From Terrimonas pollutisoli (lineage in GTDB: Bacteria > Bacteroidota > Bacteroidia > Chitinophagales > Chitinophagaceae), in contig NZ_JARKNA010000007.1 in assembly GCF_029360765.1 (NCBI RefSeq), positions 65,957-129,956 of the forward strand: DNA of 64,000 nt, read 5' to 3'. Position numbers and translations under genes: made by a program. The notes beneath the pieces were generated by a model. That model was given only the letters and a program-made list of their open reading frames with translations. It ran no database searches and was not told the origin of the DNA. Shown here one piece after another: positions 25,732 to 35,157 of the stretch (position 1 is the first letter of the stretch; every line of letters begins with the position of its first letter).

Positions 25732-26613
25732 TTGTATAACTATTACGAAAGGGTAAGATCCCGCCCGGAAATTTATAACCAGCTTGCCTGCCGGGAACTC
25801 TTGTTTGTTCATTATAAATGCCCGATGGAGGTGAACAGGCAGGATAGCTGGTCGCAACATAATTATATCCAGTATATATTGACCGGTAAAAAAGCCTATC
25901 ACACTCCGGGCCGATCCTGGCTGATGAAGAGCGGAGATGCTTTTTTTGTAAAGAAAGGCGCCTGGATCATCGAAAAGTTTTTTGAAGAACCCCTCTGCAT
26001 CATGACCTTTTTTATTCCCGATTCCTACCTGCAGTCTTTTATGCGGGAAAATAATTCATTGAGACAGGCCGGCCAGGCAGAGCCTCAAAAAAATGAATTG
26101 CTGATACCGCTGCGGGTAAACAGCATCATGACCGCTTATTTCGATTCACTCATTCCTTATTTTTATTCGGAAACAAAACCATCGGAAGATCTGCTGGAAC
26201 TGAAATTTCGTGAACTGCTGCTGAACATTCTTGATAATCCTGAAAACGGTGAGCTGAAAAACTACATGCTGCATCTTCTTTCACCGCAACATGAATCTTT
26301 TCAACAGGTGATGGAAGCCAACTGTGTTTACAATCTTTCGCTTCCCGATTATGCCAAACTGCTCAACCTTAGTTTATCATCTTTTAAACGGCATTTTATT
26401 GCTGTGTATAAAACCACACCAGGTCACTGGCTGCAGGAGCAAAAACTGAATCATGCATACCACCTTCTTGTGAGCAGCGATAAACCAGTAACGGATATTT
26501 CTTTCGAAAGTGGGTTTGAGAACAGCACTCATTTCAGTCATCTCTTTAAAAAACGGTTTGGCCTTTCCCCTTTAAAATACCGCAAGGAAAACGTCGTCTC
26601 CCGGGTTTCCTGA
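25732..26613 (+). CDS. AraC-family transcriptional regulator
   Basis: A 293-residue regulator. The N-terminal ~150 residues form a cupin-like sensing domain (YIQYILTGKKAYH, SGDAFFVKKGAW). The C-terminal ~100 residues are the double helix-turn-helix DNA-binding domain: LPDYAKLLNLSLSSFKRHF is the first unit and VTDISFESGFENSTHFSHLF the second, with the usual FKKRFGLSPLKYR ending. The TTG at 25732 gives the best N terminus; the first ATG would remove part of the sensor domain. It precedes the haloperoxidase-like gene on the same strand and could regulate it. Confidence 0.85.
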   Translation: MYNYYERVRSRPEIYNQLACRELLFVHYKCPMEVNRQDSWSQHNYIQYILTGKKAYHTPGRSWLMKSGDAFFVKKGAWIIEKFFEEPLCIMTFFIPDSYLQSFMRENNSLRQAGQAEPQKNELLIPLRVNSIMTAYFDSLIPYFYSETKPSEDLLELKFRELLLNILDNPENGELKNYMLHLLSPQHESFQQVMEANCVYNLSLPDYAKLLNLSLSSFKRHFIAVYKTTPGHWLQEQKLNHAYHLLVSSDKPVTDISFESGFENSTHFSHLFKKRFGLSPLKYRKENVVSRVS

Positions 26614-26737
26614 AATTGAACTTTTCTGACAGCAAACTGAACCGTATAAACAGGCCATAGGAAAAGGGCGGATTTAATTTTATAACAGGATTTCGGTGAT
26701 CCATTATAAACTGATTTCGCTAATTAAAAACCCGTTT

Positions 26738-28114
26738 ATGCAAAAGCAAAATCTTTATTCGGTTTTATTACTCGTTGTGCTGGTTTTTACTTTTTCAGTA
26801 CAGAAACAAACCGGAAGCAATAGTGAGAATAAAAATAAAATAGATGCACCAGCATCCATTATCAACAGAAGCCATTCAGTTCAGTCAGTTCAGGCTAATA
26901 CTTATACCTCTGAAGTTGCTTTTAAGTGGATAGATATGCAACTGGAGCTGATGCGTACCAGTTCGCCTTTTATCGGTGGATTGCCGCCGTCACGGCCTTT
27001 TGCCTATACCGGTATAGCATTGTATGAAGCGGTGGTGCCCGGCATGCCTGCTTACCAATCATTGTCGGGACAATTAACCGATATGCCTGCTATGCCGAAA
27101 ACTGTTCCGGGTCTTGCCTATCACTGGCCTGCCTGTGCCAATGCAGCATTAGCAGCCATGAACCGCAACTTTTTTCCCAATACTTCTGATGCCAATAAAG
27201 CAGCTATGAATGCGCTGGATAATAAACTGAATGCAGTGTATAGGACTGAAGCCGGCGAAGAAGTTTTTCAACGCTCTGTGCAATTTGGAAAAGCGGTGGC
27301 ACAATTGATTTTCGACTGGTCAAAAGCTGACGGAGCTGCCAATGCCAATGCACCATATACTCCGCCTGTGGGCCCCGGTCTCTGGGCGCCAACGCCTCCC
27401 GCTTTTACACCGGCTTTCGGACCTTATTGGGGAAAAAACCGGTTATTCGTTGCAGGCAGTTTAGATGGTACTGCGCCGGATGCTCCGCCGGCATATTCCA
27501 TAGATCCTTCTTCTAAGTATTACAGGATGGTAAAAGAAGTGTATGATATTTCACAAACTCTAACGGCTGATCAAACAGCCCTGGCTTTGTTCTATCGTGA
27601 CAAGCCCGGCTATGGCGACGGGCATTACCTGTCGATCTTAAAACAGGTACTGCAACAGGAGAAACCGAAACTTGATTTTACGGCAATGGTTCTTGCAAAA
27701 GCAGGCATTGCCTGTGTGGATGCAGGCATTGGTTGCTGGAGAACAAAATTTCAACACAACCAACAACGTCCCATCAAGTATATAAGAGAGGTTTTGGGTC
27801 ATCATGAATGGAATACTTTGTTCGACACGCCGCCTTTCCCTGATTTCCCATCGGGCCATTCCACTATTGCAGGATCGTTTGCAGAAATACTCAAAGGTTT
27901 TTTCGGAAACAATTATCATTTTACCGATCACACTTATGATTATCTCGGCATGGCGCCGCGTTCATACAATTCTTTTAACGAGTTGGCAAAGGAGATCGGC
28001 GATTCCCGGGTGTATGCCGGCATTCATTACCGCTATTCCTGTGAAAAGGGATGTGAGCAGGGAAGGAAAATCGGGCAGAACATTGAAAACAGGCTGAAGT
28101 TTTTGAAGGAGTGA
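26738..28114 (+). CDS. exported vanadium-dependent haloperoxidase / PAP2-fold protein
   Basis: A 458-residue protein beginning with a signal peptide (MQKQNLYSVLLLVVLVFTFS), which is why the ATG at 26738 is preferred to an in-frame GTG at 26696. The phosphate/vanadate-binding site of the vanadium haloperoxidase and acid phosphatase fold is visible as QQRPIKYIR, FPDFPSGHST and SRVYAGIHYRYS. These supply the Lys, Arg, Ser-Gly-His and His ligands, the last His being the axial one. The family oxidises halides or cleaves phosphate esters in the periplasm; sequence does not decide which. It follows the AraC regulator. Confidence 0.85.
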   Translation: MQKQNLYSVLLLVVLVFTFSVQKQTGSNSENKNKIDAPASIINRSHSVQSVQANTYTSEVAFKWIDMQLELMRTSSPFIGGLPPSRPFAYTGIALYEAVVPGMPAYQSLSGQLTDMPAMPKTVPGLAYHWPACANAALAAMNRNFFPNTSDANKAAMNALDNKLNAVYRTEAGEEVFQRSVQFGKAVAQLIFDWSKADGAANANAPYTPPVGPGLWAPTPPAFTPAFGPYWGKNRLFVAGSLDGTAPDAPPAYSIDPSSKYYRMVKEVYDISQTLTADQTALALFYRDKPGYGDGHYLSILKQVLQQEKPKLDFTAMVLAKAGIACVDAGIGCWRTKFQHNQQRPIKYIREVLGHHEWNTLFDTPPFPDFPSGHSTIAGSFAEILKGFFGNNYHFTDHTYDYLGMAPRSYNSFNELAKEIGDSRVYAGIHYRYSCEKGCEQGRKIGQNIENRLKFLKE

Positions 28115-28171
28115 TTCATACCGACGAGACATTAAAATTGTATCATTATCCCTTCAGCAATGTCTGTCGGC

Positions 28172-28210
28172 TCGGACACTTTGGTCTGAGTCCGACATTT
28201 ATCGTCGGAC
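28172..28210 (+). repeat. 39-nt double-hairpin element (copy 2)
   Basis: First hairpin TCGGAC-GTCTGA, second GTCCGAC-GTCGGAC with loop ATTTATC. Against copy 1 (22024) the second stem has A-T changed to C-G on both arms, a compensatory pair that argues for selection on structure. Confidence 0.8.
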
Positions 28211-28240
28211 ATTATACCAATGGCTATGACGCTGCCGGGA

Positions 28241-28286
28241 TTAAAGAGCTAAGCCACATGATAACCCCCGGCTATACATGCCGGGG
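28241..28286 (-). repeat. detached CRISPR repeat half with a hairpin insert
   Basis: Bases 28241-28264 match positions 5-28 of the array repeat (plus orientation) with one change (T to C). Exactly where repeats 16 and 17 carry their insert, a CCCCGGC-TATACAT-GCCGGGG hairpin follows (28266-28286). The other repeat half is absent. Confidence 0.75.
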
Positions 28287-28407
28287 CTAGTGAGTGTATT
28301 CCAATTTGTCGCTATGCGAAGTAGAAAATATAACCACAGAGAATACAAAGATGGCCAGAGTGCACAGAGAAAAACCTTCGTAGCCTCTGTGTAAAACCTG
28401 TGGCTGG

Positions 28408-29502
28408 TCAATGCCTGATCATTACCCGGCTGTTTTCTTTTACTGACCGGTAAATAGCTTCTACAATGGCGATGTCCTTTAGTCCTTCTTCACCTGGCAC
28501 CAGCACAGCTTTATTTTGAATGATAGCCAGTGCATCATCATCCATTTGCTTTGCCTGTTGATTGAGCGGTGAGGCTATTAGCTGTATTCCGTCACTGGTA
28601 GTTCCACTGACGCCGCTATACGCCTGGAATGGCTCTAACTTGTATCCCCCGTTTTTACATTTTACCGAAAGCGTATTCATATTCTTTCCAAAACTTGTTT
28701 CGCAATTGGCTATTGCGCCGCTGGGAAATTCAAGCGTAAACTGCATTGTCTCGTCAACTTCCGTATAGATTTGAGGCCGTGTAGTACTTTGTTTGGCGGT
28801 TACAGCAATGGGCTCTTCGCCGGTTACATACCGTGCTGCATTCAGCGGATACACTCCCATATCGTACATGGAGCCTCCGCCCATTGCTTTTTTTTGTTTC
28901 CAGTGATCCGTACGGGTATCAAAATATCCGGCGGCAACCGAAACATTGGTGATATCACCATATACTTTGTCTTTTCTAAACTGGATAATTTTCTGCGTGT
29001 TTGCTTCATGCTGCATGCGATATCCTATGCTCAGTTTTACTTTATTCTTGTTGCAGGCATTGATCATCTGCCTGCATTCGGCAGCAGTAACTGCCATTGG
29101 TTTTTCGCACCATACATGCTTACCGGCATTGGCAGCCTTGACAACATATTCCGCATGCATTGATGGAGGCAATACAACATATACTACATCTATATCCGGG
29201 TTATTGGCAATCGTCTCAAAGTTTTGATAGTTATAAGTGTTCTTTTCTGAGATATTGTATCGCTGTTGCCAACGCTTTGCCTTCTCGGGTGTGCCGGTGA
29301 CAATGCCAGCCAATAAACAATGTTTTGTTTGCTGTAATGCAGGGGCCAGCAAATCGGTGCTATAGTAGCCAAGACCGACTAGCGCTACGCCCAGCTTCCC
29401 TTTTTTTGCGGGAAGAAAAACAGACGGGAATAAATTTTCAGACAAGCCGAGAGCAGCCACCGCCCCGAATGAATTTTTTATGAATATCCTGCGTGTGTTC
29501 AT
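28408..29502 (-). CDS. exported Gfo/Idh/MocA-family oxidoreductase
   Basis: A 364-residue sugar oxidoreductase. The N terminus MNTRRIFIKNSFGAVAALGL is a Tat/Sec-like leader of the type found on Bacteroidota glucose-fructose oxidoreductase relatives, so it may act in the periplasm. The Rossmann segment is ALVGLGYYSTDLLAP and the EKP motif is WCEKPMAV. GGGSMYDMGVYPLNAARY marks the substrate domain. It is not a copy of the cluster enzyme at 6235, which lacks a leader. No neighbouring gene shows the pathway. Confidence 0.85.
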   Translation of the reverse strand: MNTRRIFIKNSFGAVAALGLSENLFPSVFLPAKKGKLGVALVGLGYYSTDLLAPALQQTKHCLLAGIVTGTPEKAKRWQQRYNISEKNTYNYQNFETIANNPDIDVVYVVLPPSMHAEYVVKAANAGKHVWCEKPMAVTAAECRQMINACNKNKVKLSIGYRMQHEANTQKIIQFRKDKVYGDITNVSVAAGYFDTRTDHWKQKKAMGGGSMYDMGVYPLNAARYVTGEEPIAVTAKQSTTRPQIYTEVDETMQFTLEFPSGAIANCETSFGKNMNTLSVKCKNGGYKLEPFQAYSGVSGTTSDGIQLIASPLNQQAKQMDDDALAIIQNKAVLVPGEEGLKDIAIVEAIYRSVKENSRVMIRH

Positions 29503-29537
29503 AGTTGGTTATTTAAAAGACAAACAATAATTTTTTG

Positions 29538-29843
29538 TTATGGTCGATCTATTTTCTCATACAGGCCAAGCCGGCTCTTCAGGTCCTGCATCTCCTGCTG
29601 CATCTCTTTAATTTGACGCAATAAATGAGAAATGGTTTCCAATCCCTCGAGATTAATATCCATATCATAATGCCACCGAACCAGTTTCTCCAAATCGGGC
29701 AGTTGGTCCTGGCTAATAAACACTGCATTTTCTATGGTAGTCACTTCCAGCAATCCTGAACTGCATAGTGAATGCAAAAAAGATACTTCTATATTGTGCG
29801 AGACGCAAAAAAGATCGGCAGCTATCATTTCTTCGTTGTCCAT
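29538..29843 (-). CDS. cbpM: chaperone modulator CbpM-like protein
   Basis: A 101-residue MerR-like helix-turn-helix protein with a C-terminal coiled coil (IKEMQQEMQDLKSRLGLYEK). CbpM binds the J domain of CbpA and inhibits both its co-chaperone and its DNA-binding activity. The identification rests on the fold pattern (AADLFCVSHNIEVSFLHSL, then a winged segment) and above all on its position four bases downstream of the cbpA-like gene, the standard operon order. Confidence 0.82.
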   Translation of the reverse strand: MDNEEMIAADLFCVSHNIEVSFLHSLCSSGLLEVTTIENAVFISQDQLPDLEKLVRWHYDMDINLEGLETISHLLRQIKEMQQEMQDLKSRLGLYEKIDRP

Positions 29844-29847
29844 ACGA

Positions 29848-30744
29848 TCAATTTTTTGAAGATAATTTTGCTAATTCAGCAAACAATTCTTTTTGTTTGT
29901 CAGTAAGATGAACAGGTATGCTGACGTGAAAGGTTACGTACAAATCGCCAAATTGCTCCGCTGATTTATACACCGGGAAGCCTTTTCCTTTCAGTCTTAC
30001 TTTGAATCCATTTTGCGTGCCCGGTGCTACTTTTAATTTTACTTTACCATTCAGCGTGTCAACTACAGTTTCACCGCCCAACACAGCAGTGTACAGATCA
30101 ATACTCGCCGTTGTGTAGATATCATTTCCTGCACGTTTGAACTTCGGATCCTCCGCAATACTGAATGTAATGTAGAGATCACCTGCGGGCCCGCCATTTG
30201 CACCTGCACCGCCATATCCTTTTAACTTAATAACCTGGCCATCTTCAACGCCGGCGGGAATAGTAATACGAATGTTCTTACCATTTACTGTTAATGTCTT
30301 TTGATGCGTGGTATAGGCTTCCTTTAAATCAAGCTGCAAAACTGCCTGGTGATCCTGCCCCCTGAATTTTGTTTGCCGACCGGCGCCCCTCCCCGATCTC
30401 CCAAATAATGCTTCAAAGAAATCAGAGAAACCCTCTTCATTAAAATCACCTGAAAAAGACTCCCCACCTGTACTCCAAGGTCGTTGCTGAGACTGACGTG
30501 CCTGTTCAAACTGTTCAGCATGCTGCCAATCCTTGCCATATTGGTCATACTTTTTTCTTTTTTCCGGATCACCCAACACTTCATTCGCCTCATTGATTTG
30601 CTGAAATTTTTTGTGTGCTTCTTTGTCATTTGGATTCAGATCAGGATGCATTTTCCGGGCTAGTTTGCGGTAAGCTTTTTTTATTTCATCCTGTGTCGCA
30701 TTTTTGGGAACATCCAATATTTTATAATAATCTACAAACTCCAT
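29848..30744 (-). CDS. cbpA: DnaJ-type co-chaperone CbpA
   Basis: A 298-residue J-domain protein. Residues 1-70 form the J domain with the HPD motif (MHPDLNPND) that stimulates DnaK. A Gly/Phe/Ser-rich linker with [17 protein letters not shown] follows. The C-terminal half has the two beta-sandwich substrate-binding domains ([40 protein letters not shown]). There is no CxxCxGxG zinc region, which separates it from DnaJ and fits CbpA. It forms an operon with the cbpM-like gene. Confidence 0.9.
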   Translation of the reverse strand: MEFVDYYKILDVPKNATQDEIKKAYRKLARKMHPDLNPNDKEAHKKFQQINEANEVLGDPEKRKKYDQYGKDWQHAEQFEQARQSQQRPWSTGGESFSGDFNEEGFSDFFEALFGRSGRGAGRQTKFRGQDHQAVLQLDLKEAYTTHQKTLTVNGKNIRITIPAGVEDGQVIKLKGYGGAGANGGPAGDLYITFSIAEDPKFKRAGNDIYTTASIDLYTAVLGGETVVDTLNGKVKLKVAPGTQNGFKVRLKGKGFPVYKSAEQFGDLYVTFHVSIPVHLTDKQKELFAELAKLSSKN

Positions 30745-30815
30745 AATAAATTTTTACCCGGTTTGAGAAATCATTACCTGTTAAGTTAATTATTTATTTT
30801 ATTAGTAGCCTGTTG

Positions 30816-30847
30816 AAAAACAAAAATGGACAGGCGATGGCTGTCCA
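30816..30847 (-). terminator. intrinsic terminator after the DUF1080 gene
   Basis: On the minus strand TGGACAG and CTGTCCA form a 7-bp stem followed by TTTTTGTTTTT, 24 bases past the stop of the gene at 30871. Confidence 0.75.
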
Positions 30848-30870
30848 TTCACTTAAATGATCCCGATTTA

Positions 30871-31464
30871 TCAGGGTAATTCCTTAATCTCTATTTTTTT
30901 CCACCTGACTTTAATTCCACCGCCATCATGAATTTGTAAAGCAATAAAGCCATTGCCTGCTCCTATCTTTTCATCTTTCAGATACACCATCTGATGACCA
31001 TTGAGCCATGTAGTGATCTCGTCATTGACAACTCTTATTTTGAGGTTGTTCCATTTTCCTGTTTTTAAATATTGTTCATCTTCTGTTTTGGGTTGTATCA
31101 GCCAACCCCTGCCGTAGGATTCATAGATGCCACCGGTATGATGATCCTCCGGCGCTACTTCTACCTGCCAGCCGCTGATCTTTACTCCTTCAATGGACGA
31201 ACGGACAAACACACCGCTGTTGCCATTGGCTTCCTGTTTGAACTGAAGAGTCAATTCAAAATTCTTATAGGATTTATTGGTTGATAAGTAACCATAATTT
31301 TTATCGGGCCCGCTTTCACAAACCAGTTCCTTGTTTTCTACATACCATTTCTCTGTGCCATGGATAGTCCAGCCATCCAGATTTTTACCATTAAAGATCT
31401 TTTTTTGTGCGGATGCTGCGCCGATCAAACAAATACAGGTAAGAAGAAAGACGATATTTTTCAC
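30871..31464 (-). CDS. secreted DUF1080 (3-keto-disaccharide hydrolase-like) protein
   Basis: A 197-residue protein whose GTG start at 31464 opens a clear signal peptide (MKNIVFLLTCICLIGAASA). The reading frame is open further upstream, but that part has no leader character. IFNGKNLDGWTIHG, FVRSSIEGVKISGWQVEV and TTWLNGHQMVYLKD are typical of the concanavalin-like DUF1080 domain, members of which cleave 3-keto-glycosides in the periplasm. It is a single-gene unit with its own terminator. Activity on 3-keto sugars is inferred from recently studied relatives. Confidence 0.83.
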   Translation of the reverse strand: MKNIVFLLTCICLIGAASAQKKIFNGKNLDGWTIHGTEKWYVENKELVCESGPDKNYGYLSTNKSYKNFELTLQFKQEANGNSGVFVRSSIEGVKISGWQVEVAPEDHHTGGIYESYGRGWLIQPKTEDEQYLKTGKWNNLKIRVVNDEITTWLNGHQMVYLKDEKIGAGNGFIALQIHDGGGIKVRWKKIEIKELP

Positions 31465-31999
31465 AATTATTAATTTCCGGGTAAGATAAGAAAATTTGAA
31501 TTTCTGCTTCCCGGTACATCTGTGTTCCGGAACAGACGCATTAAAGTGCACTCAAAAAATTTTAAAATAAAAAAATAGGACACGAATGACAAGGGTTGAA
31601 CAGATAATACTTCGGCAAGCTCAGTACGGATTTGTTATCCACCTGTGGCGGATAAATCCGTAAAATCCGATTGATGGGATATACTCAGTTAAATGTTTTA
31701 ACCAAGTATGAGAGTTTGCTATTCTATGCTGTCTAAAAAAATCTGTGTAAATCTGTATAATCCGTGTCATCCATGTCCTAAGCTACTCAGACTTTAATGC
31801 GTCTGCCCTGATCTGTGCTCAACCAATTTGCCCTGTGATTTATTTTTATTTGAGCAATGCAGCAACCTTTTTTCTTTTTTACCGTATGTATATTTTTAAG
31901 AAAGGAACAGGTGCGGGGGAAATGCGGCAGCGTTGCCGACTTTTGAAAATGAAATGACCCAAACAACTATTTGCTGATCCTAAAACCGGCGGGCTGATT
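31465..31999. other. long divergent intergenic region
   Basis: These 535 bases lie between divergent genes and should carry both promoters. I see a short dispersed motif (TTCGGCAAGCTCAG, 31611-31624), related to ones at 38002 and 63628, and an imperfect palindrome built from TTATCC and GGATAA at about 31629-31661. No coding frame or known RNA is recognised. Confidence 0.5.
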
Positions 32000-32572
32000 T
32001 TGGAAAATATCAGGCAAATCATAAAAGGATGCGTGGCCAATGACCCTAAACATCAGCGGATGCTTTATGAGCAATACCGGGGTTATGCACTCAGGATTGT
32101 GTTCAGGTATATTTACCGTTACGAAAAAGCGGTGGATGTAGTAAATGATGGGTTTGTAAAATTATTCGCCGGTATTTCAAAATTCAGGACAGATAACGAT
32201 GATGACATTGAAAAAATATGGATGGGGTGGATGAAAAGGATCATGATCAACGTTGCGATTGATGAATTAAGAAGGGGAAATATGCTGCCTGAAATAGGCG
32301 GTATTCCCGAATGGGTTTGGGATATACCAGACAGTAACCAGGATGCAGGCCAGTTGCTGCTTTACAAAGACCTTATCATTCTCATCAAAGAATTGCCGCC
32401 GGCTTATCGGGCTGCGTTTAACCTATATGTGATTGATGGCTACAGCCACAGCGAAATTGCTGATATAATGAATATAGCCATTGGCACATCCAAATCAAAT
32501 CTTTCGAAAGCAAGACTCTTATTGCAGACAAGCATCAAAAAAATGGAGGAGGAAAAGCTATGCAGGATTTAA
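32000..32572 (+). CDS. ECF-type RNA polymerase sigma factor
   Basis: A 190-residue sigma-70 family protein of the extracytoplasmic-function group. Region 2 covers about residues 20-95 (MLYEQYRGYALRIVFRYI, then WMKRIMINVAIDEL) and region 4 is at the end (LPPAYRAAFNLYVIDGYSH, then SEIADIMNIAIGTSKSNLS), the helix-turn-helix that reads the -35 box. It starts at TTG; the usual domain lengths leave little room for a later start. It overlaps the next gene by 13 bases, so the two are translationally coupled and the downstream membrane protein is the likely regulator. Confidence 0.88.
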   Translation: MENIRQIIKGCVANDPKHQRMLYEQYRGYALRIVFRYIYRYEKAVDVVNDGFVKLFAGISKFRTDNDDDIEKIWMGWMKRIMINVAIDELRRGNMLPEIGGIPEWVWDIPDSNQDAGQLLLYKDLIILIKELPPAYRAAFNLYVIDGYSHSEIADIMNIAIGTSKSNLSKARLLLQTSIKKMEEEKLCRI

Positions 32573-33786
32573 ACCAAAATATGGATGAACTGCTTCGAAA
32601 AGCTGCTGAACATTATCCACTAAAGATAAATGAAAGTGGATGGGAAACGATTGTCTCTTCACTTACAAACACTGCTGAGAAACCAGCATCGCGAAAGAAA
32701 AATGGTTTTATAAAATATACGGGCCTGTTTTTACTCTTCATATCTCTTTTGCTGGCAGATGGCATCATTACCCGCTCTTTGAAAAAGAATGGATCAGGCC
32801 AATACATTCAGCCAGCTCCTGAAAAAAAATCTGCTGTTACTTCTTCAAAGCAGAATGATGTGAGCAAACAAAGCGGAGGAAAGAAAGAACAGGATCAACC
32901 GGTCCTACAAATTCCTTTTCCTGTAACAACGGCGGAAGATGAAGATATTGCAATCAGAAAAACTTCGCTGCTGTTTAAGGAACCAATACCCCGAACAAAT
33001 AATCAACAATCAAAAAATTCTTTTTATAAAATTGCAGAAGCAAACAGGATTTCCAATCCTTACAATAACATCAACCTTACAGACAACAAAGAATTAATTG
33101 AACATCTCTCCTTATTGAAGAATAAAAATTTATCTGTGCCGAAAGTGCAGCCACCGGCAGAAACAACTTTAACCAAAAGAGAAATATTTCAGCGAAAAGG
33201 ATTATATGCAGGCGTTGTAACCGGGCCACTGTTTGACGAAGTAAAAAACCAGGGATTGAAAAAAACAGGTTTCAGTGCGGGACTTGTTGGAGGCTACAGG
33301 TTTAACGCTCATTGGTCAATTGAGTCAGGGTTGTTGTTTGCAAAAAAACCTTATTTCAGCACGGGAAAATATTTCAGCATGGACAAGATGGGTTCAATGC
33401 CGCAGGGAATGGAAATCCTCAGCATCGAAGGAAAAAATGTAATGCTGGAAATTCCTGTAAAACTGAAGTATGATTTTTTGCGGCAATTAAACCATCACTT
33501 TTTTTCCACGGCGGGACTTAGCTCTTTTATAAATACCAATGAAAAAAATAATTATCTCGTAGCCATAAATGGCGTGCAACAATCCATGGTAAGCTCGTAT
33601 AAGAACAGGTCAAGATCTGCCGCGGCAACGCTTGATTTCAGTGCAGGCTACGAATTTAAAATCGGCAAATCGGATCATATACGTATAGAACCGTACCTAC
33701 AAATTCCATTAAAAGGCATGGGTGTCGGCTCCATGCCCATGAAAAGCTCAGGCATAAGACTGGGCATAATTAAATCTTTTAATTAA
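32560..33786 (+). CDS. membrane protein with C-terminal beta-barrel-like domain, coupled to the sigma factor
   Basis: A 408-residue protein. Residues 1-45 are soluble and charged, a membrane helix follows at about 47-65 (IKYTGLFLLFISLLLADGII), then a disordered Gln/Lys-rich linker. The last ~190 residues have outer-membrane beta-barrel character (GLYAGVVTGPLF, then GLVGGYRFNAHWSIESGLLF, then GVGSMPMKSSGIRLGIIKSF). The gene overlaps the ECF sigma factor, a position normally taken by an anti-sigma factor, and the N-terminal layout would suit that. The combination of an inner-membrane helix with a barrel-like domain is common in this phylum but its mechanism is unclear. Confidence 0.7.
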   Translation: MQDLNQNMDELLRKAAEHYPLKINESGWETIVSSLTNTAEKPASRKKNGFIKYTGLFLLFISLLLADGIITRSLKKNGSGQYIQPAPEKKSAVTSSKQNDVSKQSGGKKEQDQPVLQIPFPVTTAEDEDIAIRKTSLLFKEPIPRTNNQQSKNSFYKIAEANRISNPYNNINLTDNKELIEHLSLLKNKNLSVPKVQPPAETTLTKREIFQRKGLYAGVVTGPLFDEVKNQGLKKTGFSAGLVGGYRFNAHWSIESGLLFAKKPYFSTGKYFSMDKMGSMPQGMEILSIEGKNVMLEIPVKLKYDFLRQLNHHFFSTAGLSSFINTNEKNNYLVAINGVQQSMVSSYKNRSRSAAATLDFSAGYEFKIGKSDHIRIEPYLQIPLKGMGVGSMPMKSSGIRLGIIKSFN

Positions 33787-33890
33787 CAACCACCTTCCAT
33801 TTGTTGAAGATCATTAACCCGGTTATCAACCGGAGCAGGATAACTACATCCTGAGGTAAAAATTTTTTAACCAATTGTAAAAACGATGTT

Positions 33891-35072
33891 ATGAAACAGG
33901 TAATAAAACTTATTGGAATTACATTTATTTTTTCGCTGCTGTTTGCTGCTTGTCGTAAAGATGGCCGTCTTGTCCCAGAATCAAATAATATATCCGAAGA
34001 AGCGGATGCAGTTGCCGCCCGTGGTTCACACGGAGACAAACATGAAAACGGCCCAGGACATGTTTATACGTTGAGCAACCAGGCCGATGGTAATAATGTA
34101 TTGGTTTATCGCCGTGCTGATAACGGTCAACTCAGTTTTTTATCGTCTTTTTCCGCCGGTGGCAACGGTACAGGAGCCGGCCTGGGAAACCAGGGCGCAG
34201 TGGCGTTAACGAAGGATGGTAAGATAGTATTGGCAGTTAATGCAGGCAGCAATACTGTATCATCGCTGAAGGTGACAGGCAACGGGCTCAATCTGAAATC
34301 AACAGTCAGCTCCGGTGGTATGCAGCCTGTTAGCGTTACCGTACATGACGACCTGGTATTTGTATTAAATGCCGGAGGCAATGGAAACATTTCAGGATTC
34401 AAGCTGCTCAACAACGGAAAACTTCAGCCCATTGCAAACTCCACCCGGCCGCTGAGTGTCGCCGCACCAACCGGCCCTGCACAAATTTCATTTGTACGTA
34501 GCGGCAAAGTACTGGTGATAACGGAGAAAGCTACCAACACCATTACGACTTATACTGTGAATGAGTGGGGCATTCCAGGAGATATGCATACCACAATCTC
34601 ATCGAGCCCAACGCCGTTTGGATTTGCAACCGGAAAACGTGGGCTCATCTTTGTGTCGGAAGCAGTGGGTGGGGCGCCGGGGGCCAGTGTACTTTCATCG
34701 TATCGCATACAACCCACTGGTGAAATTTCTCTGGTGGATGGATCCGTAGGCGCGGGACAAAGTGCAGCCTGTTGGGTAGTGCTAACGAATGACGGCATCT
34801 ATGCTTATACAACCAATACCGGCAGTAACAACCTTACGTCATTTGACGTAAATCCATTCTCGGGTGATATAGACCTCCGCGATGCCATAGCTGCCACTAC
34901 GCCTGCTGGTCCTATTGACGCCGCATTAACCAGCAACTCAAAATTTTTGTACGTTCTTAATGCCGGTGGGCATAGCATCAGCGCATTTACCGTATCAGCA
35001 ACCAGTAGTTTAGGCTCTATTCAGACTGTGCCGGGATTACCGGCTGGCGCTACCGGGCTTGCGGCCGACTAA
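33891..35072 (+). CDS. beta-propeller lipoprotein (lactonase-like)
   Basis: A 393-residue lipoprotein: the leader ends in LLFAAC, giving a lipidated Cys at about residue 21. The mature part is made of seven-bladed propeller repeats such as GAVALTKDGKIVLAVNAGSN and LVFVLNAGGNGNISGFKL, resembling the 6-phosphogluconolactonase-like family. Catalytic function is not implied; relatives in the envelope are mostly of unknown role. It stands in a run of small plus-strand envelope genes after the sigma factor. Confidence 0.8.
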   Translation: MKQVIKLIGITFIFSLLFAACRKDGRLVPESNNISEEADAVAARGSHGDKHENGPGHVYTLSNQADGNNVLVYRRADNGQLSFLSSFSAGGNGTGAGLGNQGAVALTKDGKIVLAVNAGSNTVSSLKVTGNGLNLKSTVSSGGMQPVSVTVHDDLVFVLNAGGNGNISGFKLLNNGKLQPIANSTRPLSVAAPTGPAQISFVRSGKVLVITEKATNTITTYTVNEWGIPGDMHTTISSSPTPFGFATGKRGLIFVSEAVGGAPGASVLSSYRIQPTGEISLVDGSVGAGQSAACWVVLTNDGIYAYTTNTGSNNLTSFDVNPFSGDIDLRDAIAATTPAGPIDAALTSNSKFLYVLNAGGHSISAFTVSATSSLGSIQTVPGLPAGATGLAAD

Positions 35073-35157
35073 GTCATATCGCCGGGATGAATTTATTTTC
35101 ATTCACCATCATGATGCGAACATACCGCCGGTTTGAACCACCGGCAGAACGATCACC

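Larger units (their letters stand above)
28115..28407. other. hairpin-rich intergenic region
   Basis: Convergent gap between the haloperoxidase gene and the minus-strand oxidoreductase. It contains the 39-nt double hairpin (28172-28210) and half of a CRISPR repeat with its own hairpin (28241-28286). The rest (28290-28407) includes a stretch with GAGAATACAAAG and CAGAGAAAAAC, repeat-like but not assigned. Confidence 0.6.
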
